Position numbers and translations under genes: made by a program
The notes under the pieces: model-generated
Databases searched by the model: none
Told to the model about the DNA's origin: nothing
The model's input: only the letters and a program-made list of their open reading frames with translations
Origin: Deltaproteobacteria bacterium
GTDB taxonomy: Bacteria > Myxococcota > B64-G9
NCBI GenBank assembly: GCA_016935365.1
Contig: JAFGRB010000079.1
Coordinates: forward strand, 1-44,993
Length of the DNA: 44,993 bases
Direction: 5' to 3'
Shown: positions 18,003-23,978 of the stretch, piece by piece
How the letters are laid out: every line of letters starts with the position of its first letter
Numbering within the stretch: the stretch's first letter is position 1

Positions 18003-18389
18003 ATGAGACGAGACCGCGCCAGACAGCTACGCAAGGACATGACCGATGCCGAACGCGCCCTGTGGGCCCGGCTGCGACGACGTCAGGTGCTGGGACGCAA
18101 GTTCCGCCGACAGCAACCGCTGGGCGAATACATCGTCGACTTCGTCTGCCTGGAGCCCAAGCTGGTCATCGAGGTCGATGGTGGACAGCATGCCCAGATG
18201 GAAGACTACGATGCCCAGCACACCGCTTGGCTCGAGGGGCAGGGCTTCCAGGTCCTGCGCTTCTGGAACCACGAGGTGCTCGCCGAGCTCGATGCCGTGC
18301 TCCAGGCCATCGCGGATGCCCTGGACCCCCACCCGCCCCGCCTTCGGCGGGTCGACCTCCCCCGCAAGGGGGGAGGTGAAATCCGCTGA
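18003..18389 (+). CDS. DUF559 endonuclease-like protein (Vsr/PD-(D/E)xK superfamily)
   Basis: 128 residues, typical length for the family. The core YIVDFVCLEPKLVIEVDGGQH gives the nuclease residues D46, E57 and D59, with Q62/H63 after them, and RQLRKDMTDAERALWARLR is the family N-terminus. Related to very-short-patch repair nucleases; the biological role of stand-alone DUF559 proteins is not established. The last 16 or so residues (PPRLRRVDLPRKGGG) are encoded by the right inverted repeat, so the repeat is part of the gene. No strong ribosome site is seen. It is divergent from the transposase with 78 bases between them. Confidence 0.88.
   Translation: MRRDRARQLRKDMTDAERALWARLRRRQVLGRKFRRQQPLGEYIVDFVCLEPKLVIEVDGGQHAQMEDYDAQHTAWLEGQGFQVLRFWNHEVLAELDAVLQAIADALDPHPPRLRRVDLPRKGGGEIR
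18332..18378. repeat. right copy of the 47-bp inverted repeat
   Basis: Reverse complement of 16398-16444 with one mismatch. It lies inside the 3' end of the DUF559 gene and supplies its C-terminal codons. The palindrome TTGCGGGGGAGG/CCTCCCCCGCAA is read here as CCCCCGCAAGGGGGG. Confidence 0.9.
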
Positions 18390-18695
18390 TGTGCAAACCG
18401 AAATTAGACTTCGATACACAGGTAGCGACACTGGGGTATTTTTCTCTTCCACAAACTCCGATCTGGACTTGAAACCACGGAACGCCCACTTTTTTTGGGG
18501 TATCGCCTGGTTCTGGCCTCGCGCTCGGTCAGTCAATGTGTGGTCAAACGCACAGCGCGGATAGCTCGGCCCACGGGCGCCATTGTAAGTCTCTGTTTTT
18601 CAGGATATTATGGTGGAGATATCGATCCGCACGCGGGGAACGATCCTTGCTATGATCGCGGGTCGACGGATGACGGACAAGAGGGAGGAGCTCTA
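18390..18695. other. gene-free stretch of lower GC upstream of the serpin
   Basis: About 305 bases with visibly lower GC than the surroundings and T runs (for example a seven-T run near 18490). No ORF with a credible ribosome site was found. It contains the serpin promoter at 18636-18651. The composition fits leftover flank of the accessory island. Confidence 0.5.
18636..18651 (+). promoter_or_regulatory. sigma-54 (-24/-12) promoter of the serpin gene
   Basis: GGGAACGATCCTTGCT differs from TGGCAYRNNNNTTGCW at two positions and keeps the invariant GG (18637-18638) and GC (18649-18650) ten bases apart. The start codon is 46 bases downstream, leaving a normal leader with a GGGAGGAG ribosome site. 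Confidence 0.55.
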
Positions 18696-19916
18696 ATGCG
18701 AATGAGAACGATGACGGCTGCGGTTTACCTGTCCGCCTCGCTGGCGCTGGGCTGCGGCTCGAACGGCCCGGGCCCGGTCGACGTCCGCGAGCTGACCGAG
18801 GTGGAGCAGAGCCTGGTCCAGGCCTCCAACCGCTTCGGCTTCAAGCTGCTCCACGAGGTGATCGCGGAGTCCGACGGCGGCAACGTGTTCATCTCGCCCT
18901 TGAGCGTGTCCATCGCCCTGGGGATGACCTTCAACGGCACCGGCGGCAGCACCGAGCAGGGCATGCGAGCGGCGCTGGAGTACGGAGATCTGAGCCTGGA
19001 GGAGATCGACCAGGGCTACAGGTCCCTGATCGAGCTGCTGGTGGGTCTGGATCCCGAGGTCCAGATGGAGATCGCCAACTCCATCTGGTACCGGCTGGGC
19101 TTCGATGTCCTGCAGACCTTCATCGACGCGATGCTGGAGTTCTTCGACGCCCTGGTCACGGCGGTCGACTTCACCGATCCCGGGACCGTGAATGCGATCA
19201 ACGCCTGGGTCGAGGAGAAGACCCACGGGAAGATCGACACCATCCTCGACCGCACCAGCGCGGACACCGTGATGGTCCTGATCAACGCGATCTACTTCAA
19301 GGGCACCTGGACCTACCAGTTCGATCCGGAGGACAGCTCGGACGGCACCTTCCACACGGGCGCGGGTGGGGACAAGAGCGTCAAGATGATGCACCTGCAC
19401 GGCGACTTGCGCTACCAGCGCTGCGAGGACTTCCAGGCGGTCGACCTGGCATATGGCAACGGCCTGTACAGCATGAGCATCTTCTTGCCCGCAGATGGAA
19501 AGACCGTCGACGACCTGGTGGCCCAGCTCGACGACGAGACCTGGACCGAGTGGATGGCCGGCTTCGAGGAGCAGGAGCTGGAGCTCGCCATGCCCCGCTT
19601 CGAGCTCGAGTACGACAAGACGCTCAACGAGGTGCTCATCGCCCTGGGCATGGAGGATGCCTTCACGCCTTACGTGGCCGACTTCTCGGGCATCAAGCCC
19701 GATCACGACATGTGGATCAGCCTGGTCAAGCACAAGACCTACGTGAAGGTCAACGAGGAGGGCACCGAGGCGGCGGCTGTCACGGCGGTGGTCATCGAGG
19801 ACGGCGCGGTCGGGGATGTCATGATCGTGGACCGGCCCTTCCTCTTCGTCATCCACGATGCGCACTCGCGGGCGATGCTCTTCATGGGCAAGATCGTCGA
19901 TCCACCCTCCGAGTAG
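18696..19916 (+). CDS. lipoprotein serpin (serine protease inhibitor family)
   Basis: 406 residues. MRMRTMTAAVYLSASLALGC is a lipoprotein signal peptide. The serpin fold is clear from NVFISPLSVSIALGMTFNG, INAWVEEKTHGKIDTIL, LINAIYFKGTW and VDRPFLFVIHDAHSRAMLFMGKI. The hinge EEGTEAAAVTAV (P15 Gly at 356) has the small residues needed for loop insertion, so it is probably an active inhibitor. Counting by the fixed distance to the DRPF proline, the scissile bond is Gly370-Ala371, with Glu-Asp at P3-P2; this assignment could be off by one or two. Inhibitory serpins trap serine or cysteine proteases. Membrane-anchored, it would protect the cell from its own or foreign proteases. GGGAGGAG lies six bases before the ATG. 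Confidence 0.94.
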   Translation: MRMRTMTAAVYLSASLALGCGSNGPGPVDVRELTEVEQSLVQASNRFGFKLLHEVIAESDGGNVFISPLSVSIALGMTFNGTGGSTEQGMRAALEYGDLSLEEIDQGYRSLIELLVGLDPEVQMEIANSIWYRLGFDVLQTFIDAMLEFFDALVTAVDFTDPGTVNAINAWVEEKTHGKIDTILDRTSADTVMVLINAIYFKGTWTYQFDPEDSSDGTFHTGAGGDKSVKMMHLHGDLRYQRCEDFQAVDLAYGNGLYSMSIFLPADGKTVDDLVAQLDDETWTEWMAGFEEQELELAMPRFELEYDKTLNEVLIALGMEDAFTPYVADFSGIKPDHDMWISLVKHKTYVKVNEEGTEAAAVTAVVIEDGAVGDVMIVDRPFLFVIHDAHSRAMLFMGKIVDPPSE

Positions 19917-19957
19917 GCCGGCCCCGTGCAGGGGGCTCACGAGCTCCGAGCCGGCCT
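19915..19957. terminator. possible bidirectional terminator hairpin
   Basis: AGGCCGGC (19915-19922) and GCCGGCCT (19950-19957) form a perfect 8-bp inverted repeat, with a smaller CCCC/GGGG hairpin inside. It sits between the convergent serpin and enhancer-binding-protein genes. There is no T run, so termination is only inferred from position. Confidence 0.35.
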
Positions 19958-21403
19958 GCGCGCCTTCTTGGGCTTGAAGCTCTCCTTCTTGAGCTGGCAG
20001 CGCTGCATCTTGTCGAACAGCGCCCGGGGGGTCACCCCGGCTCGCTTGGCGGTCTCGTTGATGTGCCCGCCGGTCTCCTCGAGCAGGGCGGTCAGGTAGG
20101 CTCGCTCGAACTCGGTGTACAGCTCGTCCCTGGCCTCGTGGAGGGGACGCTTGAACCAGTGCGCTGGGAAGGACAGGCGCCGATCGGCAAAGCCCGATAG
20201 CCGCGACGCGCTTCCCCCCGGCTTGCCCACGCAGACGATCTCCTCCGGGAGATCCTCGATGCCGATCTCGGCCCCCTCGCCGAGCAGCATGGCGCGCTCG
20301 ACGACATTGACGAGCTCGCGCACGTTGCCGGGCCAGCCGTAGGCCAGCATGGCCTCCAGCGCCTCTTCCCGAATACCGGTCACCTGCCGGCACATCGTCT
20401 TTCGAAAGTACTCCATGTAGCTGCTCACGAGCTCCGGGATATCATCCCTGCGCTCGCGCAAGGGGGGCACCCTCAGCCGGACGACGCTGAGCCGATAGAG
20501 GAGATCGCTGCGGAACTCGCCGCGCTCGACCAGCTCGCCGATGTCGCGGCTCGTGGCAGCCATGACGCGCACGTCGACCCGGATCGGCCACTCGCCCCCC
20601 ACCCGCTGGATCTCGCGCTCCTGCAAGACCCGAAGAAGCCTGACCTGGAGGTGAAAGGGCATCTCTCCGATCTCGTCGAGCAGGATGGTCCCGCGGTGGG
20701 CCATCTCGAAGCACCCGCGCCTGGCGCGGGTGGCGCCGGTGAAGGCGCCCTCCTCGTGCCCGAACAGCTCGCTCTCCAGCAGCGACTCCGGCAGCGCGCC
20801 GCAGTTGACGGCCACGAACGTGCCCTCCCTGCGCGCGCTGTCGAGGTGGATGGCCCTGGCGAGCCGCTCCTTGCCCACGCCGGTCTCGCCGAGAATCAGC
20901 ACCGAGGCGTCGGCATCCACCAGGCGTCGGGTCAGCTTCATCAGGTCCTGCATGGCTCTGCTTCTGGAGATGAAGTCGCCCAGCTTCGGCGTGTGGATCG
21001 CCAGCTGCTTGAGCTCCAGCCGCTGCTTGTTGAGCTCGTTGCGCCGGGAGATGATCGTCCCCAGGACCTCCTTCAGCTCCTGCTCCGGCAGGCTCTCGTT
21101 GAGCACCGCGTCGCAGCCCGCTGCGAGCAGCTTGGCCCGCTGCTCCGGGTCCTCGCGATCGGAAAGAATCACCAGGGAAGGCGAGTGGATGAGGCTCTTG
21201 AAGCGCTGCAGCTTCTCGTCGAGGTCGGCGGGCAGCATGGAGGCGTGGATCATGACCACGTCGCAGGTTTCACGCGCGATCCTGTCCCAGAGATGCTTCC
21301 TGCCCTTCGGGCTGGTCACCAGCACGTCCAGGTCCGATAGCAGCTTCTTGTATCGGCGCTGAAGCGCCTGCCGATCCATTGCCAGCAGCAGCCTGAGTAT
21401 CAT
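19937..21403 (-). CDS. sigma-54 enhancer-binding protein with degenerate receiver
   Basis: 488 residues. The N-terminal 120 have the fold pattern of a receiver, but the phospho-acceptor site reads VVMIHASML, with His in place of Asp, and the conserved Lys near the end is missing (AVLNES), so phosphorylation is unlikely. The central AAA+ domain is complete: Walker A GETGVGKE, the sigma-54 contact loop GAFTGA, Walker B ILLDEIGEM and the arginine-finger region FRSDLLYRLS. A C-terminal helix-turn-helix (HINETAKRAGVTPRALFDKM) is followed by a very basic tail (KKESFKPKKARRPARSS). It therefore activates RpoN promoters and is regulated by something other than phosphate transfer. It is divergent from a tiny gene with its own sigma-54-like promoter, an obvious candidate target. 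Confidence 0.93.
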   Translation of the reverse strand: MILRLLLAMDRQALQRRYKKLLSDLDVLVTSPKGRKHLWDRIARETCDVVMIHASMLPADLDEKLQRFKSLIHSPSLVILSDREDPEQRAKLLAAGCDAVLNESLPEQELKEVLGTIISRRNELNKQRLELKQLAIHTPKLGDFISRSRAMQDLMKLTRRLVDADASVLILGETGVGKERLARAIHLDSARREGTFVAVNCGALPESLLESELFGHEEGAFTGATRARRGCFEMAHRGTILLDEIGEMPFHLQVRLLRVLQEREIQRVGGEWPIRVDVRVMAATSRDIGELVERGEFRSDLLYRLSVVRLRVPPLRERRDDIPELVSSYMEYFRKTMCRQVTGIREEALEAMLAYGWPGNVRELVNVVERAMLLGEGAEIGIEDLPEEIVCVGKPGGSASRLSGFADRRLSFPAHWFKRPLHEARDELYTEFERAYLTALLEETGGHINETAKRAGVTPRALFDKMQRCQLKKESFKPKKARRPARSS

Positions 21404-21433
21404 CGGAACACTCCGCGGGAGGACGATCGGAGA

Positions 21434-21462
21434 TCCTAGCTACTGCGATCTGGGCAGTCAAC
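21434..21462 (-). promoter_or_regulatory. sigma-70-type promoter of the enhancer-binding protein
   Basis: On the minus strand TTGACT (21457-21462), a 17-base spacer and TAGGAT (21434-21439), about 31 bases before the ATG. A good match, in line with a housekeeping-transcribed activator. Confidence 0.55.
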
Positions 21463-21563
21463 TTCCGAAATACCGATCCGCGGCTGCTCGTCATGGGCGA
21501 GTCCCCGGATGCCAGCCGTGTTTTCAAGCGCGCAATCCAGAGCCTGCTCACTCCCGGGCCCCG

Positions 21564-21579
21564 TGGCACGACTATTGAA
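21564..21579 (+). promoter_or_regulatory. sigma-54-like promoter of the 55-residue charged protein
   Basis: TGGCACGACTATTGAA matches TGGCAYRNNNNTTGCW except for one base, but that base is the C of the normally invariant -12 GC (here GA). The -24 half is perfect. It lies 39 bases before the GTG start. Confidence 0.5.
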
Positions 21580-21617
21580 CCTCACTACACAGGCTGCTCC
21601 AGGAAAGGAGCTCTCAG

Positions 21618-21785
21618 GTGGACAGGAGCAAGAAGAAAAAGAAGGTCGTGGTCCGGGATGCCACGGAAGACGAGCAGACCCGAGGCAGCGAGGAGAAGAG
21701 CGCGGAGGAATCTACCGAGGATTCTTGCGGCAAGGATGGCGACGATAACGGCTTCGGGCTTCCGAAATCACGCCTGAAGTGGTGA
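21618..21785 (+). CDS. small highly charged protein, 55 residues
   Basis: Starts with GTG at 21618, eight bases after GGAAAGGAG. The N-terminus is a lysine block (VDRSKKKKKVVVRD), the middle is Glu/Asp-rich, and the protein ends KSRLKW. It has one cysteine and no signal peptide or membrane segment; it is probably disordered. I do not recognise it. It has its own sigma-54-like promoter and is divergent from the enhancer-binding protein. Its general plan (basic start, acidic middle, C-terminal Trp) resembles the 46-residue protein at 23832-23972, also behind a sigma-54 promoter. A hairpin follows 16 bases after the stop. Confidence 0.6.
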   Translation: MDRSKKKKKVVVRDATEDEQTRGSEEKSAEESTEDSCGKDGDDNGFGLPKSRLKW

Positions 21786-21800
21786 TCCGAAAAGGGGTGG

Positions 21801-21842
21801 CCATACCCTTCCCGACCGGTTATGCTCGGGGAAGAGGTATGG
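21801..21842 (+). terminator. long imperfect hairpin after the 55-residue gene
   Basis: CCATACC (21801-21807) pairs with GGTATGG (21836-21842), and CTTCCC pairs with GGGAAG inside, with a one-base bulge. It begins 16 bases after the stop codon. There is no T run, so it may end or protect the transcript. Confidence 0.4.
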
Positions 21843-21875
21843 AAGTGGGCCGGCCAGACGACGAGCAGCTGCACC

Positions 21876-21891
21876 TGGCACGAAACTTGGA
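21876..21891 (+). promoter_or_regulatory. orphan sigma-54-like element
   Basis: TGGCACGAAACTTGGA differs from the RpoN consensus only at the C of the -12 GC (GG here). It points into a stretch with no credible ORF and then antisense to the 3' end of the CBS kinase gene. Confidence 0.35.
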
Positions 21892-22118
21892 TTCTCGGAA
21901 ACGACACGGAGCCGTCCCGGGGGTGGCTTTGGGTGTGGATGGCCAGGATGGCATCCCACGAGGAGCGGCTCATTTGGCATAGAGGGGCACCCTTCTCCAG
22001 CCGCAATCCCTCCTCACAGGGCTTGCCGGCCAATGGGTCCCTTACCCTGGTTCCCCATGGAGGCCCTCAAACCTCTGGCAGCGGGGTGCCCCTCACTTCC
22101 TCTGGAAGCCCAAAGCGA

Positions 22119-23219
22119 TCACCTGGCGGGCAGGTAGATCCGGAAGGTCGTGTTCCCCGGCTCCGATGACACCTCGATTCCACCGCCGCAATCGCGGAGG
22201 ATCGAGCGGATGATGGCGAGCCCCAGACCGTTGCCATCGGGCTTGGTCGTGAAGAACGGCTCGAATATCCGATCGAGAGAACCCGCATCGATCCCGCATC
22301 CGGTATCACTGAGCTCGATCAGCACATAGGAGCCCTCCGCGACCGGGTGCTCGGAATGCGCATCGATCGTCATGTTGCTGGCCCGGACGGTCAAACAGCC
22401 CGTGTCCCGCATGGCTTGCCGGGCATTGATGACGAGGTTGCCGAGCACGCGCGACAGCCGCGAGCCCTCCATCGCCAGCTTCTTCAGCCCGACCTGCAGA
22501 TAGAAGTGCGTCTCGATCCTGGACCCGTGGAGAAAGAACTCGACGTTCTGCTGGATGGCCCGCGAGACGTCCAACACGCCCTCTACCGGACGTCCGCTGG
22601 AGGTGAACGACTGGAGCTGTCGCACCATCTCGCCCGCCAGCGAGAGGCTCTGCTCCAGGCTCTTCATCCTGCTCCAGATGTCCTGGTCGGTCCGCGGCAC
22701 CCTGGTCGCCTCCGCGATCTGGCCGAAGATGCCCATCAGGATGTTATTGAAATCATGAGCGATTCCAGACAAGGAGGCCGAGAGCAGATCCAGCTGGTCT
22801 AAGCTCTCCACACTGTCTTGAAGGCGGCCCAGCCAGCGGGTCAGCTCGGACATCAGGTCCTGGTACGTCACGACGCCGCGGAATCGGCCGTCCTCGAAGA
22901 CCGGCAGCACATGGAGACCGTGCTCCCGCATCAGCGAGAACGCCTCGACGACAGTGGAATCCCAGGCGACAGGCGGCTTGGGCGTGATGCAGTCGATCAC
23001 CAGCTTGTGGGGATTGGCCAGCGCATCGGCCGGGGTGAGGATACCGCAGAAGCTTTCGTCCTCCTCGACCACGATGTACTTCTTCTCGGCCAGTCTGTCG
23101 ATGACCTTCGCCGTGCTGTGGAAAGGCGAGACTGCCGGATATTCGAGCTGACAGATCGCGCCGACCTTGCCAAGCCTGTCGACAACCGCGCCCCCGCCAT
23201 CTGCCCGGGCTGCTCTCAT
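22119..23219 (-). CDS. CBS-domain histidine kinase
   Basis: 366 residues and no membrane segment. A pair of CBS domains (about 20-130; LVIDCITPKPPVAWDSTVVEA marks the second) precedes a histidine kinase core. The phospho-acceptor is H155 in GIAHDFNNIL; the ATPase domain has LVINARQAM, LSDTGCGID, IFEPFFTTK and GNGLGLAI. CBS pairs bind adenosyl ligands such as AMP, ATP or c-di-AMP, so the kinase may read cell energy or nucleotide state. Its ATG overlaps the stop of the upstream 117-residue gene as ATGA, so the two are translated together. No dedicated response regulator is next to it. Confidence 0.9.
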   Translation of the reverse strand: MRAARADGGGAVVDRLGKVGAICQLEYPAVSPFHSTAKVIDRLAEKKYIVVEEDESFCGILTPADALANPHKLVIDCITPKPPVAWDSTVVEAFSLMREHGLHVLPVFEDGRFRGVVTYQDLMSELTRWLGRLQDSVESLDQLDLLSASLSGIAHDFNNILMGIFGQIAEATRVPRTDQDIWSRMKSLEQSLSLAGEMVRQLQSFTSSGRPVEGVLDVSRAIQQNVEFFLHGSRIETHFYLQVGLKKLAMEGSRLSRVLGNLVINARQAMRDTGCLTVRASNMTIDAHSEHPVAEGSYVLIELSDTGCGIDAGSLDRIFEPFFTTKPDGNGLGLAIIRSILRDCGGGIEVSSEPGNTTFRIYLPAR

Positions 23220-23569
23220 TTGTCCCCGACGATGCCTTCCCAGATGAGCTTGACCGAGAAGTCCACCTTCACGGCCTCGCCCTTGGAGACATGCGGAAAG
23301 ACGTACTTCTTGAGCGTGGCGAGGATCTCGTTTTGCGGGAGCCGCTTGAGGATCTTCTTGTTGATGAGCACCGCCTCCACGGTCTCGTCCCCCTCGTCGA
23401 TATCGATCATCTCGAACTCGTCGGGCGCGATGAACTTGAACGATTCCATCACGCCGATCTTGCCCTGGGGATGCCTCTTCGCCAGGACCAGGATGTCCGA
23501 GACCGGAGGCAGCTTGATGGGCTCGAGGGACAATGAGACCAGGTACTGGGGCTTTGCCTTCTCACTCAT
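23216..23569 (-). CDS. hypothetical protein translationally coupled to the CBS kinase
   Basis: 117 residues, not recognised. Begins MSEKAKPQYLVSLSLEPIKL and contains KLIWEGIVGDK at the end; alternating hydrophobic pattern suggests a compact alpha/beta fold, cytoplasmic, without cysteine or signal peptide. It ends in an ATGA overlap with the kinase, so it is likely to be the kinase's partner, ligand sensor or adaptor (inference). Upstream lies a 262-base divergent region shared with the small gene at 23832. Confidence 0.75.
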   Translation of the reverse strand: MSEKAKPQYLVSLSLEPIKLPPVSDILVLAKRHPQGKIGVMESFKFIAPDEFEMIDIDEGDETVEAVLINKKILKRLPQNEILATLKKYVFPHVSKGEAVKVDFSVKLIWEGIVGDK

Positions 23570-23774
23570 CGGAATACCTCACGCGAAAGTCGACCACCAA
23601 AACGAATACCACGGGACTTGACGGGAGAAAAGAGCCGAGTGCAAGAGCTCGTCGGGTTTTCGGAATCCGGCTTCCGGATGGATCGAGGCCCTGCCTTCCG
23701 ATCTCGACGGAGCACCGCGCTCTGTCTTTGGTCTCCTGCGCTCTTCCCGGGGCCTTCGAGGCGACGAGCGGATG

Positions 23775-23790
23775 TGGCATGCGCCTTGCG
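23775..23790 (+). promoter_or_regulatory. sigma-54 (-24/-12) promoter of the 46-residue charged protein
   Basis: TGGCATGCGCCTTGCG matches TGGCAYRNNNNTTGCW everywhere except the last, least conserved base. GG (23776-23777) and GC (23788-23789) are ten bases apart. It is 42 bases before the ATG. This is the best RpoN site in the window. Confidence 0.75.
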
Positions 23791-23831
23791 TCGATGCCGG
23801 GCCGTCCGAACGAAACAAAGGAGAAGGTGTC

Positions 23832-23972
23832 ATGGACAAGCGCCAGAAGACCAAGGACAGCAAGCAGGACAAGACCAAGCGCCAGACCGAGAACAAGCCC
23901 AAGCGGGAGGAGCCCATCTCCCAGAAGAAGCCCCCCCAGACCGAGGACGAAGAGCCCCCTTCCGACTGGTAG
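23832..23972 (+). CDS. small highly charged protein, 46 residues
   Basis: ATG at 23832, preceded by AAAGGAGAAGGTG. The sequence is almost all Lys, Arg, Asp, Glu, Gln, Thr and Pro (MDKRQKTKDSKQDKTKRQ...) and ends EEPPSDW. No signal peptide, no cysteine, almost no hydrophobic residue except the C-terminal Trp; surely disordered. Not recognised. A strong sigma-54 promoter precedes it, which supports it as a real gene. It converges on the giant lipoprotein gene with six bases between stops. See 21618-21785 for a similar protein. Confidence 0.65.
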   Translation: MDKRQKTKDSKQDKTKRQTENKPKREEPISQKKPPQTEDEEPPSDW

Positions 23973-23978
23973 CCCGGC

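Larger units (their letters stand above)
16398..18378. mobile_element. inverted-repeat-bounded accessory island (defective IS plus DUF559 nuclease)
   Basis: A 1,981-bp segment lies between the lipoprotein genes and the serpin and is bracketed by two inverted 47-bp copies. It contains a broken transposase and, divergently, a DUF559 nuclease gene whose 3' end is made by the right repeat. No target-site duplication is visible outside the repeats, and no clean terminal inverted repeats could be found for the IS itself. The stretch 16445-16546 holds no gene. Whether the whole unit ever moved as one is inference. Confidence 0.5.
21786..22118. other. 333-base stretch without a convincing gene
   Basis: Open frames exist on both strands (for example 21822-22169, plus) but none has a ribosome site, credible composition or family resemblance, and the plus-strand one runs into the 3' end of the kinase gene. 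The stretch holds a long hairpin (21801-21842) and a sigma-54-like element (21876-21891). A small RNA is a possible product. Confidence 0.5.

Noticed and set aside
21822..22169. 115-codon plus-strand ORF in the stretch after the small charged gene
   Set aside because: No ribosome site, composition unlike a protein of this genome, and it overlaps the kinase gene in antisense.
23596..23611. Sigma-54-like element on the minus strand before the 117-residue gene
   Set aside because: TGGTATTCGTTTTGGT has three mismatches, including the -12 GC.
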